Positions 30,901 to 39,110 are shown, counted from the stretch's first letter. The stretch is 59,007 nucleotides of DNA from an uncultured Rhodospirillales bacterium (GCA_902777205.1 CACYSU010000013.1:31952-90958), one strand, 5' to 3'. Notes: generated by a model from the sequence alone, not told the origin. Translations and numbers: made by a program.

Positions 30901-32288
30901 GAATTGAATGTGCCGCCGGAAATTTTAACATTGCCGTTCCCGATGTGAACGAACTCGTTATCATTGTGACCGTTGAAAATTCCGCCGGAAATGTCAATGT
31001 TTCCCGCACCTGTATGGCGGATGTGATCCGTTCCGCCGTCAATGCGTTTGGTGAAATCAACAGTTCCACCTTTAAACGTCATATCGTTATCCGTAGAACT
31101 CCACAAACTGCCGTCTTCGCTATGGTCGTTATTCGTTCCGCGAATGGTCAAATGACCGTTCGTCATTATAAAGGAAGCAGTTTGAACGGGGGCTTTGACT
31201 GACAATTCCCCGCCGGCAATCGTCAAATCATTTAGTGTCCCCGACAGATTCCCGTTCAAATTTCCGTTTTTGTTGACTGTCAAGCTGCCGCCCGTCGCGT
31301 TGATGTCTGCCGTCAGCGTGCCGTTCAAGTTGATTGTTCCCCCCGTAAAGTCTGCCGTTGCAATGCCTTTGGCGTTTTCAAATCTGTTGTTTCCATTGAC
31401 ATTGATAACGGCCGTGTCGGAAATGCGAATTGTGCCGTCGGACGAATGATTGACAATCGCCGCCGTGTTGTTGAGAGTGACCGTTCCGCCGGAGATGTCG
31501 ATTTCGCCCGTTGTTTTGAACAATTCATTCGGACGGGAATCTTTCAAATAGTTGTCATTGTCGTTGTCTGTTCTGATGATTTGAGCGTTTTGGTTCAGCG
31601 TGATATTTCCACCGCTGATTTTAATATCTCCGCGATAGGAAGCGGGAAGATTTTCCGTGTCATCATCACCCCATTCTCTCAACAACACAATGTAACGGTT
31701 TTTTCCCAAAGTGATGTCGCCGCCGGAAATCGACAAAGTTCCGGATGTTTGTTCATCCGCCGCATCAATGCCCAATCCTTTGCCGAAATACAGTTCTTTG
31801 TTGGCGTCGTTCGTATCGGCGAGTGTGATTTTTCCTCCGGAAATTGTCACTCCGGTATCGGACATCATTGCCGTGTTGATAACGGCGTTTCCCGAAATTG
31901 ACAGTGCGCCGCGGTAAGTACTCAAAGTTTCTTCATTCCTTGCGGAAACTGTTCCGCCGGAGATGTCAATTCCGCCTGTTCCTTGCCAATCCAACCAATC
32001 GCCGACTTTGGATTCAACAATCAAATTCCCGCCCGTCATTTTCAAAGCAGCGGGAGAAAAGTTGAAAAATTCTTCGGCGTTATTATTGACTTTAATCGTA
32101 TAACGATTGTTTTGCCCTTCTTTTGCTACCCGCGTATAAGTCGCCGTATCTCCGTCACCGATGACGACATCCTCCGCTTTCGCAGGCAGAGCGACGGCGA
32201 ACGCCGCCAGATTCAGCAAAGCGCATTTGATCAGCACCGCGCGATAGCGGCGCGTCAATTCTTTCATCGTTGTTTTTGATTGTTTCAT
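27981..32288 (-). CDS. Autotransporter adhesin-like protein (type Va secretion)
   Basis: 1435 residues from the ATG at 32288, where AGGAGG lies 7 nt upstream; the frame is open 11 codons further. A long signal peptide with an extended charged N-region (residues 1-38, ending LPAKAED). The passenger (about 40-1100) is a beta-helix of many short 'ISGGTFN..' and 'GNINISGG' repeats rich in Gly, Asn, Ser and Thr. Then a helical linker (about 1000-1150) and a C-terminal barrel of about 270 residues ('SSVWAQGMMNYAKLDKEDGF' onwards) ending NLKVNF. No protease or lipase motif seen. Likely a surface adhesin. Probably AT-content-shifted near its 5' end compared with neighbours. Confidence 0.9.
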   Translation of the reverse strand: MKQSKTTMKELTRRYRAVLIKCALLNLAAFAVALPAKAEDVVIGDGDTATYTRVAKEGQNNRYTIKVNNNAEEFFNFSPAALKMTGGNLIVESKVGDWLDWQGTGGIDISGGTVSARNEETLSTYRGALSISGNAVINTAMMSDTGVTISGGKITLADTNDANKELYFGKGLGIDAADEQTSGTLSISGGDITLGKNRYIVLLREWGDDDTENLPASYRGDIKISGGNITLNQNAQIIRTDNDNDNYLKDSRPNELFKTTGEIDISGGTVTLNNTAAIVNHSSDGTIRISDTAVINVNGNNRFENAKGIATADFTGGTINLNGTLTADINATGGSLTVNKNGNLNGNLSGTLNDLTIAGGELSVKAPVQTASFIMTNGHLTIRGTNNDHSEDGSLWSSTDNDMTFKGGTVDFTKRIDGGTDHIRHTGAGNIDISGGIFNGHNDNEFVHIGNGNVKISGGTFNSVAFIKPRHNENSVYGFGGNIVPKGKIEISGGVFNNAELNSDSLDGISISNGTFSDSSIAANNGDLNITGGSFKDNDLEGKDVNISGGTFNNWMNIDASKEYAESGKLNITGGDFSKLTFLEMYGKNIAVDSDKANFALSANKMSNEIEASEKLTVTGEKGVSVAKTIVSAPEISGKIIANGSAFIGGFGGSLDNWKGNYRVVDDAFGIDTKLNNADITLNADAKAGTGDVIWGINSMWGNVDPNANVTLRLNNQKQLTEAEINIAVNEILADLKRVEAKTKDLDDLTMFANDAIEVPYSGTLEYYQEPELQSYIQEQWEQNKDLDYDLVEKTLRDAYAAYNGKVSEFSAQVKVVNSAITMNGASGLVNGSAKDGNITVSGSTITANGRNDITAKSGKVSLDTSDLIVSDGATLDVFTSDGDTLNLTNSTIDLSGALNANVKGGTIAFNSAAARLNGTISGTTINVNTNLALSALPTGLTTLNIADGKTLDIGTGTLTADLISGGTISAILTDAAQTSAIITAAADKVTLKLDMSNASRDAVTEYKITNGSGFTFGEYATNRFAVSSSNFDIADAKTIGALENWNGGNLYILRLATASEAAIEDLEKSGVALPESEKQASKILDLANEVLNKLPEHTQKIIEKVNDMLDAAAGKTAEVRQILKEVAPDAAQSGAKTATSTAKSVINVVGSRFGGGVKSGGSFRGRGRSGGDYAAGRSSVWAQGMMNYAKLDKEDGFNAHSNGFAAGAEVNFTDSFKAGIGYAYTSGDISTDRAQTDVDTHTGFVYGEYKPHQAYVNGVVSYGRSKYDEKTRTVGLASDYDADTIAAQIAAGYDFGLLTPEAAVRFTNVRLKEYTDAAGATLRDKTQNTWTGVAGIKAAKGYHLTANPKINFTPELKVAATYDFARDDENRTVVLPDHSSYVASGDPMKRFGVETGAGLTVAFGNTSELSVSYEGKFKDHYKDHTGMINLKVNF

Positions 32289-32315
32289 ACCCATTCCTCC
32301 TGAAACCAAAGATTT

Positions 32316-32394
32316 ACACATTATAATATGTATTTTACATTAGTAAAGTATGAAAAACACATTTTAACAGGGTGTCGGTATCCACATTAAAATA
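32316..32394. promoter_or_regulatory. Divergent promoter region with three palindromic operator-like sites
   Basis: Between the autotransporter and XRE genes. Sites: ACACATTATAATATGT at 32316-32331 (16-nt palindrome with one mismatch), ACACATTTTAAC at 32357-32368, and CACATTAAAATA at 32383-32394. The XRE protein is the obvious candidate to bind them. Confidence 0.55.
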
Positions 32395-32407
32395 GGAAAC
32401 TGACCCT

Positions 32408-32749
32408 ATGAACACAGAAAACAATTTGAAATCCATCGGTCGGAAAATCGCCCTGTTCAGAAAACTGAAAGGGTTAAACCAGTTTGATCTGGCGTCCGAA
32501 TCGGGCAAGATGATCAACACGATTTCAAACATTGAACGCGGTATCGCCGATCCGCGGCTGTCAACGCTGTTGGCCATTATGGACGTGCTGGGGATATCGT
32601 TCGCGGATCTGACGGCGGATCGCGAATACGACAAGGCGCTGAACCTGCCGCTGATCCATATCATCGACCGGCTGCAGGATTGTGACGAACGGACGCTGAC
32701 GCTGATCGCGAAACAGATCGACATCGCGTTGGCGCTGCGTGAAAAGTAA
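32408..32749 (+). CDS. XRE-family transcriptional regulator
   Basis: 113 residues. Helix-turn-helix of the Cro/C1 type at residues about 10-65 ('IGRKIALFRKLKGLNQFDLA', 'SNIERGIADPRLSTLLAIMD'), then a short C-terminal helical part ('LIHIIDRLQDCDERTLTLIA') probably for dimerisation. Divergent from the autotransporter gene across 119 bp containing three related palindromes. It likely controls the autotransporter, itself and perhaps the beta-barrel gene. Start at ATG following ACTGACCCT; the ribosome site is weak (AGGAAACTG). Confidence 0.88.
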   Translation: MNTENNLKSIGRKIALFRKLKGLNQFDLASESGKMINTISNIERGIADPRLSTLLAIMDVLGISFADLTADREYDKALNLPLIHIIDRLQDCDERTLTLIAKQIDIALALREK

Positions 32750-32760
32750 GGGGCGGGCTT

Positions 32761-33447
32761 TTATTCTTCCGTCAATTCGGCCAGAAATTCGGCCAGATCG
32801 GGCGTTTCGTAATCGCAGAAGTTTTTGTCGTCAACGGAACAATATTGGTTGTTTTCGACGTTTGACGATATCCACACCGTTTTCATGCCGACCTTTTTCG
32901 CGGCCAGAATGTTGGCGGGACTGTCATCGAACATGACGCTTTCATTCGCCGCGATGCCGAACGTGTCCAGCATTTTCAGGTATGTCTTTTCCGCCGGTTT
33001 GGGGATGTATCCGGCTTCGCGGATCGAAAAGATGCCGGAAAAGCAATCCCGCAGATCCAACCGTTCCAACACGCGTTCGGCGTGGTGGTGCGCCCCGTTG
33101 GTGAACACGAATTTCTTTCCCGCCAACGCGCGCAGACGGGTTTTCAACACGGGATTCGGCCGGATGGACGACAGGTCGAGTTCGTGGACGTAATCAGTGA
33201 ATTCTTCGGGGGAGATATCGTGTTCCACCATCAAACCGCAAACCGTTGCGCCGTATTTTTTGTAATAATCCTTTTGAATGACGGAGGCGGTTTTTTCGTC
33301 AACGCCCAGCGCGCGCATGATGAACGTGCGGATTCTTTCGGCCATTTGGGCGTACAATTCCTTGGACGGGGGATAAAGCGTGTCGTCCAGATCGAAAACC
33401 CAGCTGCGGATGTTTTTAAAATCGTTGCGTAAAACCTGATTGTCCAT
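32761..33447 (-). CDS. HAD hydrolase, pyrimidine 5'-nucleotidase type
   Basis: 228 residues. HAD motif I is 'WVFDLDDTLYPPS' with Asp19 and Asp21; motif II 'FVFTNGAHHHAERVLERL'; motif III/IV 'PKPAEKTYL' and 'VMFDDSPANILAAKKVGMKT'. The 'DLDDTLYPPS' opening and 'TNGxxxHAxRVL' motif match the SDT1-like pyrimidine 5'-nucleotidase group common in alphaproteobacteria, which dephosphorylate UMP and CMP. Exact substrate unproven. Tail to tail with the XRE gene, 11 nt apart. Confidence 0.85.
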   Translation of the reverse strand: MDNQVLRNDFKNIRSWVFDLDDTLYPPSKELYAQMAERIRTFIMRALGVDEKTASVIQKDYYKKYGATVCGLMVEHDISPEEFTDYVHELDLSSIRPNPVLKTRLRALAGKKFVFTNGAHHHAERVLERLDLRDCFSGIFSIREAGYIPKPAEKTYLKMLDTFGIAANESVMFDDSPANILAAKKVGMKTVWISSNVENNQYCSVDDKNFCDYETPDLAEFLAELTEE

Positions 33448-33508
33448 ATGCGTGTCCTTTGTGACGGGGCACGCATTATAGGACGCATCACGTTAAAAAA
33501 TCGTTATT

Positions 33509-34711
33509 TTACGCGTTGTTGAACGTGTAAAACAAAGCTTTGACAAAATCGAAACCGCGGTTCATGGACGCCGTTTCGACATATTCGGCCGCCGAATGCA
33601 TATTGTAAATGTTCGCCGCGCCGACCAGATAGGGTTTGAACGTCACGCCCGCGCCATTTTTCCTTTGCGCGTACAGGTGCGTTTCCGCCCCCGCGTGGAA
33701 CGACGACACGTTCAAATCCATTCCGATTTTCGCCGCCGCCTTTTTCGCGGTTTCGATCATCGTTTCATCACTCGATTTTTCAAAGGGCGGGATGTGTTCT
33801 TCAAACTCTACCGTAAAGGTGGCCTTTTCGGCGTATTTGTCGTTGAACCGTTCGACGGCCTGTTCGATTTCGCGGATCAGAGCGGCTTCTTTCGCCTTGT
33901 CCGAACTGCGGATGGAATACAGCGCGAACGCGTCGGTGTTGATGATGTTCGACATCGCCGCGTCCGTCAGGTAAAACGCGAAATCAGCCCCTTGCTTGCC
34001 GGTCGGGATGTTTTTGACGCCCCCGCCGACGACCGCGCCCGCGTTGATCGACGTGACGACGCCCGTTTCATCGGCGTAATAGACGCCCTGCGGAATTTCG
34101 GCCATGATTTCGGCGATCGCTTTGACGGCGTTGACGCGGCGGGTGTCCGCGATGTCGATGCCGGAATGGCCGCCCTTTGTTTTCGTGACGGACAGGATCA
34201 TTTTCGTGTATCCCGCGCCGGCGATCTGGAAATCGCCCAGCCGGTCGCCGTCCAGCACCAGAACGTATTCCGATTTGAACGCCCCGAAATCCAAAGCGCG
34301 CGCGCCGCTCATATTCTGTTCCTCGTCGCGGGTGAAAACGATTTCCAATCCGCCGTGCTTCAGGCTTTTGTCCGCGGCGACGGTTTTTGCCAGCATCATG
34401 GCCGCCGCGACGCCGGCTTTGTCGTCGGCGCCCAAGGTGCGCGTGCCGTCCGTTTTCAAAACTTCGCCGTCGTCAACGATGTTGACGGGGGAAAAATCGC
34501 CGACGACATCCATGTGCGCGGACACGGCCAGCGGCTTTTTACTTTCGTCCGTCGCGGGGACGGCGGCGCGGACGTTGCCGAACGCGTCGCGGGCGGCGGC
34601 GACGCCGTATTCGTTGAACAGGGCGATGATTTTATCGGCCACGCCGTCTTCGTGCATCGAAGGGGACGGGATCGCGGCCATCGTTTTGAAAAGATCGGTC
34701 AGCTGAGTCAT
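33509..34711 (-). CDS. M20-family metallopeptidase, PepT-like
   Basis: 400 residues from the ATG at 34711 (MTQLTDLFKTMAAIPSPSMH); the frame is open 12 codons more. Zinc ligands and catalytic residues of the M20 family are present: H66 and D68 ('SAHMDVVGD'), D97 ('TLGADDKAGVAAAM'), E130/E131 ('FTRDEEQNMSGARAL') and a late His ('FHAGAETHLYAQR'). The pattern is close to tripeptide aminopeptidase PepT and its M42-like relatives. Probably cytoplasmic peptide turnover. Confidence 0.85.
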   Translation of the reverse strand: MTQLTDLFKTMAAIPSPSMHEDGVADKIIALFNEYGVAAARDAFGNVRAAVPATDESKKPLAVSAHMDVVGDFSPVNIVDDGEVLKTDGTRTLGADDKAGVAAAMMLAKTVAADKSLKHGGLEIVFTRDEEQNMSGARALDFGAFKSEYVLVLDGDRLGDFQIAGAGYTKMILSVTKTKGGHSGIDIADTRRVNAVKAIAEIMAEIPQGVYYADETGVVTSINAGAVVGGGVKNIPTGKQGADFAFYLTDAAMSNIINTDAFALYSIRSSDKAKEAALIREIEQAVERFNDKYAEKATFTVEFEEHIPPFEKSSDETMIETAKKAAAKIGMDLNVSSFHAGAETHLYAQRKNGAGVTFKPYLVGAANIYNMHSAAEYVETASMNRGFDFVKALFYTFNNA

Positions 34712-34844
34712 GAAAAAAATCCTTTGTTTGAATTTACCGTTTGACAAACAAGGTATTCCTTTTGCGTTCGTTTCTCAACAGACAAAACGGGGATGTTGCC
34801 CTTTCGCGTTTTTCGGCGTACAACAAAGCAAAAGGAGAAACGCC

Positions 34845-35057
34845 ATGGATGCCAATGAAATCGAGGAACGCTTTATCGCACTGGAAAGCCTGTCCGCCGA
34901 ATACGAACGCACGATCAAGGATTTGAACCAGATCGTCGCCGAACAGGCGATGAAAATCGACCGGATGCAGCGCGAGCTGTTCTTTTTGGTGCAAAATTTC
35001 GACACCAGCGGTCAGGTGCGCCCCCTGTCCGAAGAAGTCCCGCCGCCGCATTATTGA
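34845..35057 (+). CDS. slyX: SlyX-family protein
   Basis: 70 residues from the ATG at 34845, with AAAAGGAG upstream; the longer frame from 34710 has no support. Small coiled-coil: 'IEERFIALESLSAEYERTIK', 'DLNQIVAEQAMKIDRMQREL', then the C-terminal 'EEVPPPHY', the diagnostic end of SlyX ('PPHY'). Role unknown. Divergent from the M20 peptidase gene. Confidence 0.9.
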   Translation: MDANEIEERFIALESLSAEYERTIKDLNQIVAEQAMKIDRMQRELFFLVQNFDTSGQVRPLSEEVPPPHY

Positions 35058-35069
35058 TATTGACGCGGA

Positions 35070-36071
35070 TCAGCGAACGTTCCCCCGCCGCGTCCAAACG
35101 GCCGCGGGCGTTCGGGATTTGGCCGCGCGAATCTTGCGCGCCGCGCTTTCCTGACGGGCGGTGACGGCGCATTCTTTGGCGGCCGGACTGACGGCGCGCG
35201 CCGATTGCGCTTCCGGCCGCGGCCGCGGCTGCGTTTTGATGGCGGCCAGCGATTTGTCGGGCGTCCGGTCGGGCAGGGCGTCGCGTTTGGCCATATGCGC
35301 GGCGATGCGGTCTTTGACATCCGCGTACATGGTTGAAAACTTGCCCTTTTCCAATTCTTTCGGATCGGCGTTGAAATAGTTGTTTCCGTCGGGATCGCGG
35401 CACACGGCGTTGACGAATTTCGCGGCTGTCACGGATTTCAGCTTTTTGCGGAAAACGGACGGATTGGTCGTTTCAACGCACGACGCCATGGTCTGGTCGT
35501 AATAATCGCGCCTGTCCGCATTATCGTACCACCCTTTGAACGCGGCGGTGCGCGCCTGATTTACGTCGCCCGTTTCGTTCAAAGCCGTTTCAAACGGTGC
35601 GGCGATTTCCGGATATGACGCCGAAAAATCGTTCCAGCAGGCCTCCATTCCCTTTTGTTTCAATTCCCAAGCGACCAGACAGCCATAGCTTTCGGCGTCG
35701 GCTTCCATGACGCGGGAACGGTGCATCATTGTTTTCGTCGTGTATCCGGCATAGTCGGGTTCGTCCACTTCGTCCATCGTGTATTGATAGGCGTGGCGCA
35801 GTTCGTGCGCCAAAGTGACGATATTTTGCGCCATGGTCGCTTTCGGGTTTAAAACGCACACTTCTTCGCACGGGTCGGCGTATCCGAACAATCCTTCTTT
35901 AGCCGTTTTGCGGTCGAATTTCAGTTCGTAGCCGTAATCGGCGGCGAATTCCAAAATCGCGCGTCCCGCGTCGGATTTGCACATTTCGTTGACGATTCCG
36001 GCCATTTTCGCCTGCGCCGCCGCGCCGCCGCGGATCGGAATGTCAACAACGGGCAAAACGTTTTCAACCAT
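35070..36071 (-). CDS. Putative zinc metallopeptidase (HExxH)
   Basis: 333 residues from the ATG at 36071 (MVENVLPVVDIPIRGG), SD AAGG 8 nt away. A zinc-peptidase motif H89-E-L-R-H93 ('TLAHELRHAYQYT') and a downstream acidic helix 'VMEADAESYGCLVAW' (E123, D125, E127), about 30 residues on, fit a gluzincin-like site. This matches the DUF6782-type putative metallopeptidases as I recall them. The C-terminal 100 residues are basic, with Pro and Ala, and unlike the core. No signal peptide, so the protein would be cytoplasmic or secreted by an unusual route. 4 nt apart from the upstream unknown gene. Confidence 0.6.
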   Translation of the reverse strand: MVENVLPVVDIPIRGGAAAQAKMAGIVNEMCKSDAGRAILEFAADYGYELKFDRKTAKEGLFGYADPCEEVCVLNPKATMAQNIVTLAHELRHAYQYTMDEVDEPDYAGYTTKTMMHRSRVMEADAESYGCLVAWELKQKGMEACWNDFSASYPEIAAPFETALNETGDVNQARTAAFKGWYDNADRRDYYDQTMASCVETTNPSVFRKKLKSVTAAKFVNAVCRDPDGNNYFNADPKELEKGKFSTMYADVKDRIAAHMAKRDALPDRTPDKSLAAIKTQPRPRPEAQSARAVSPAAKECAVTARQESAARKIRAAKSRTPAAVWTRRGNVR

Positions 36072-36076
36072 GGCAA

Positions 36077-36670
36077 TCACCTTAACATAACGCGCCGGAT
36101 CGGCAGGGAATCGTAAGCGACGCTTTCGTTTTCAAGGCGCACTTCGCCGTTTCGCGCCACAAAAAGCGTGTCGTAAAACAGCACGTCGTCGCACAGCAGG
36201 AAAACCTTGGCCGTGTAACCGTCGTCCTGCTCGGCGATTTCCGGCGGCGCGACCAGCTTTTTCAAACTTTGCGCCAGCTCTGCGTCAAAAGAAGCGGTGA
36301 CGAAATCGTCCGCGCTTGAAACCAAACGCGCGAAATCGTCGTTGACGGCGGCGACGGCGTCGAAATAAAACGCCAGATAGGCCGCGATGTTGTCCACGCC
36401 CAGCGTCAGGGAAAACGCGTCGTTCATTTCCCGCAGCGTGTCCTCTTCCCCGTCGATTTCAAACACGGTTTCGCCGTCGCAGACGTATTCCTTTGTGATG
36501 ATCGGGCGCGTCGTAAAGCATTTGACATCCACTTTGCGCGCGTTTTTGTAAAACGGCAGGGGCGCGGCCTTGACGCCGGCCATTCCCGTTTTGAACGGAA
36601 CGCGTCCCGTTTTCGCGGCGATCAGGTCGGCCAGTTTTTTCTTTTCTGTGTCGGTCAGTTTGTCCGTCAT
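36077..36670 (-). CDS. Protein of unknown function
   Basis: 197 residues from the ATG at 36670 (MTDKLTDTEKKKLADLIAAK). I do not recognise it. No signal peptide or membrane segments. The sequence is mixed alpha/beta, with 'TTRPIITKEYVCDGETVFEI' and 'EVRLENESVAYDSLPIRRVM' as beta-rich parts and a helical middle. It overlaps nothing and is followed 5 nt later by the putative metallopeptidase, so they probably form an operon. A terminator separates it from infA. Confidence 0.6.
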   Translation of the reverse strand: MTDKLTDTEKKKLADLIAAKTGRVPFKTGMAGVKAAPLPFYKNARKVDVKCFTTRPIITKEYVCDGETVFEIDGEEDTLREMNDAFSLTLGVDNIAAYLAFYFDAVAAVNDDFARLVSSADDFVTASFDAELAQSLKKLVAPPEIAEQDDGYTAKVFLLCDDVLFYDTLFVARNGEVRLENESVAYDSLPIRRVMLR

Positions 36671-36695
36671 TGTCTTTCCGCCTGAAATTACGGAT

Positions 36696-36732
36696 AAAAA
36701 ATCCCTCCGTTTTCGCAAAGGAGGGAGTTTTA
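36696..36732. terminator. Terminator after infA (minus strand)
   Basis: TCCCTCC ... GGAGGGA stem (36702-36708 / 36720-36726) with T-runs on both sides; on the minus strand it follows the infA stop. Confidence 0.8.
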
Positions 36733-36975
36733 TTACGCGGGCGTGTTTCCCGCCGGCGTTTTGTGCCGGAACGTGATGCGTCCCTTGGTCAAATCATAGG
36801 GCGTCATTTCGATGTCAACCTTGTCCCCGACCATGACGCGGATGCGGAATTTGCGCATTTTTCCGGCGGTGTGCGCCAGAATTTCGTGGTCGTTTTCCAG
36901 TTTCACGCGAAACATGGCGTTGGGCAGTTTTTCAACGACGGTGCCGCTGAATTCCAACAATTCTTCTTTAGCCAT
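36733..36975 (-). CDS. infA: Translation initiation factor IF-1
   Basis: 80 residues. Binds the A site of the 30S subunit and helps IF-2 and IF-3 during initiation. OB fold with '[20 protein letters not shown]', '[20 protein letters not shown]' and '[20 protein letters not shown]', then '[12 protein letters not shown]', all canonical. The C-terminal extension (TPAGNTPA) is slightly longer than in E. coli. Followed by a terminator. Confidence 0.97.
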   Translation of the reverse strand: MAKEELLEFSGTVVEKLPNAMFRVKLENDHEILAHTAGKMRKFRIRVMVGDKVDIEMTPYDLTKGRITFRHKTPAGNTPA

Positions 36976-37037
36976 AAAGGACTCCTTAAAATAAAGACAG
37001 GACGCTTATACGCTTTTTCGGGATGAAACACAAGCCG

Positions 37038-37505
37038 TTAAAAATCGTAAGAATCCAGTTCGTCTTCGCTCATATCGGCGGGTTGGTAATCGGAAAAGAT
37101 CTGCGCGCCCTCTTCCTCCCATTCGATGCCGCGAATGACCCAGTTGCTGATTTGCTCCATTTTTTCCAAGGGGATGTTCAACGCCATGCCGACCTTTGAA
37201 ATGAACAGGATTTCGGAATCGGACAGATCGCCGTCCTCGTACCCCAGATAGAACATTTCGCGGATCAACACCAGCGCGAACCCTTTGTCCGTGATCGTTT
37301 TGACCAGATCCAGCGCCTCTTCCTCGGTTCTGGGGCGGATGGCCTCTTTGGCCTGTTCCTTGTTCAGGTTGTACAGCTTGGCCAAATCGACGAAGAATTG
37401 TTTTTCGTTGCCGTCGAATTCGCCGTCCACGCGCGCCAAATGGGCGATCGCGCTTAAAAAGGCGATGCGCTGGGGCAGATCGACGTTTTCAAAAAATTCC
37501 ATCAT
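37038..37505 (-). CDS. TerB/DjlA-like domain protein
   Basis: 155 residues. Helical TerB-like domain: 'QRIAFLSAIAHLARVDGEFD' (acidic D-x-D turn), 'EKQFFVDLAKLYNLNKEQAK', 'ALVLIREMFYLGYEDGDLSD' and 'LFISKVGMALNIP', the paired acidic metal-binding-like turns typical of TerB family proteins. No signal peptide. C-terminal 25 residues are acidic. Function likely in stress or metal response, unproven. Located 62 nt upstream of infA. Confidence 0.7.
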   Translation of the reverse strand: MMEFFENVDLPQRIAFLSAIAHLARVDGEFDGNEKQFFVDLAKLYNLNKEQAKEAIRPRTEEEALDLVKTITDKGFALVLIREMFYLGYEDGDLSDSEILFISKVGMALNIPLEKMEQISNWVIRGIEWEEEGAQIFSDYQPADMSEDELDSYDF

Positions 37506-37766
37506 GGTTGTTTTTCCCTTCGGATCAAACGTGATTGAAAAAAAAGCTCTTTTGTCTATTTATACCTGTTTTGACGGAATTTGAAAGAAAAAAAGTGTCC
37601 GGCGCGGCAAATGTCAGCGTTTTGTCACACAAAAACACGACCAAGGGCTATGGTGACGCGGTTCGCCGTCCGTGATAGCCTGTGACGGTGGGGATCGAAA
37701 ACACGTGTTTGAAATCAACGTTTTTTTCGCATATAATATCGTCCGGTTTTGTTAAAGGAGAAAAGA

Positions 37767-38252
37767 ATGCCTTCTTTCGATATAGTGTCCAAAACGGACA
37801 TGACGGAAATCGCGAACGCCGTCGCCGGCGTGACGCGCGAAATTTCGACGCGTTTCGATTTCAAGGGGTCGAAAAGCACTGTCGAACTGAACGACAAGGA
37901 AATCGTTTTGCTGGCGGACGACGCGTTGAAATTGAAACAAGTGCATGAACTGGTGCTGACCTATGTCACGCGGCGCAAACTGGATACTTCGTGCCTTGAT
38001 TTCGGCAAAGAGGAAAAGGCCGCCGGCGCGATGATCCGGCAGACCGTCCGCGTCAAACAGGGGATCGATCAGGAAACGGCGAAAAAGATATCCAAGGCCG
38101 TCAAGGATTCCAAAATGAAAGTGCAGGTTTCCATTCAGGGCGACGAATTGCGCGTGTCGGGAAAGAAACGCGACGATTTGCAGGATGTGATCGCTTTTGT
38201 CAAAACGTTGGGAATTGACCAGCCTTTGCAGTTTGTCAATTTCAGGGATTAA
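37767..38252 (+). CDS. yajQ: YajQ-family nucleotide-binding protein
   Basis: 161 residues from the ATG at 37767 with AAAGGAG 8 nt upstream. Two ferredoxin-like folds. 'MPSFDIVSKTDMTEIANAVA', 'ISTRFDFKGSKSTVELNDKE', 'IRQTVRVKQGIDQETAKKIS' and 'GDELRVSGKKRDDLQDVI' are diagnostic. Members bind nucleic acids or cyclic di-GMP and affect virulence in Xanthomonas. Followed 21 nt later by a membrane protein gene on the same strand. Confidence 0.95.
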   Translation: MPSFDIVSKTDMTEIANAVAGVTREISTRFDFKGSKSTVELNDKEIVLLADDALKLKQVHELVLTYVTRRKLDTSCLDFGKEEKAAGAMIRQTVRVKQGIDQETAKKISKAVKDSKMKVQVSIQGDELRVSGKKRDDLQDVIAFVKTLGIDQPLQFVNFRD

Positions 38253-38273
38253 ACAGATAAAGGAGTCGTTTAA

Positions 38274-39110
38274 ATGAAAAAATTTCTTTTGCCCGATCTG
38301 TCGGGTTGTCTGGATCGCTTTTTGGATTACATCAACCTCAAAGCAGGTGAAAAGGTGATGAAAGCGTGCGGCGCTTTCGGCAAAATCGGTTTGGCAAGCC
38401 TCAGCATTCTGGCCGTTTTAAGCATCGTGCTGGCCGTCGTGTTGGCCGTCCGGTTTGAAGCGGGCGTCGGCGCCGCCGTCATTTTCGCCGTCACGGGCGT
38501 CGCCGGATGCGCGTTTTTGCATTACGCCGGCGCCAAAATGTTGCCGACGATGAACACACTGATCAAAAACGCGCCGACCAAGATGTCGTCGGCCGTTGTG
38601 TTGAAAGTCCTCGCCTTGTTCGTCGGTGTTTCCGGCGTTTTGGCGTTGTTGAGCGGCATTTTTTACAAATCGACGTTTTTGGCCGAACAACCGGATTCGC
38701 CGGACGCCGTTGTCGTGTTTTTGAGTTGTCTGGCCGCGTTCGTCGCGTGCGAGGTCTGGAGCTTTCTGTTGCTGCGCCCCGCGGATTTGAACGTTGAAAT
38801 CGTCGAAAAAACGACGGTCGGCGAAGAATTCATCGGCCTGACCTCCTATTTCGCCAAAGGCTGCCTGAAACTGACGCCGGTCGTTTTCGGTCTGGCCGCG
38901 GTTTTCGCCGTTTTGGCGGCCGTCGCGATGATCTTCACCGCCGATTTCGGATTGGTGTTCGCGCAGATGATCGTTCTGGCCTATATGGCGTTCATGACGC
39001 TGGCGCCGTTTGTCATGTACGTCGCGTTTTTGTCGTACTACCTGACGCTGGACATTTTGACGGCGGTTCTGAAACTGCCCGAAAAACTGGACAAGATCGC
39101 CGAAAAGTGA
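38274..39110 (+). CDS. Multi-pass membrane protein of unknown function
   Basis: 278 residues with about six hydrophobic helices, in pairs: 36-60, 62-83, 108-128, 143-163, 198-218 and 232-260. The N-terminus 'KKFLLPDLSGCLDRFLDYIN' is amphipathic. No known motif recognised. It follows yajQ with a good ribosome site (AAGGAG), so it may be co-transcribed. A bidirectional terminator shared with the pil-like operon ends it. The end of the protein ('LPEKLDKIAEK') is charged and cytoplasmic by the positive-inside rule. Confidence 0.65.
   Translation: MKKFLLPDLSGCLDRFLDYINLKAGEKVMKACGAFGKIGLASLSILAVLSIVLAVVLAVRFEAGVGAAVIFAVTGVAGCAFLHYAGAKMLPTMNTLIKNAPTKMSSAVVLKVLALFVGVSGVLALLSGIFYKSTFLAEQPDSPDAVVVFLSCLAAFVACEVWSFLLLRPADLNVEIVEKTTVGEEFIGLTSYFAKGCLKLTPVVFGLAAVFAVLAAVAMIFTADFGLVFAQMIVLAYMAFMTLAPFVMYVAFLSYYLTLDILTAVLKLPEKLDKIAEK

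Noticed and set aside
27981-32288. Regularly spaced repeats inside the autotransporter as a CRISPR array
   Set aside because: They are in frame, coding 'ISGG' beta-helix turns, of uneven spacing and sequence. No CRISPR array and no cas gene in the window.
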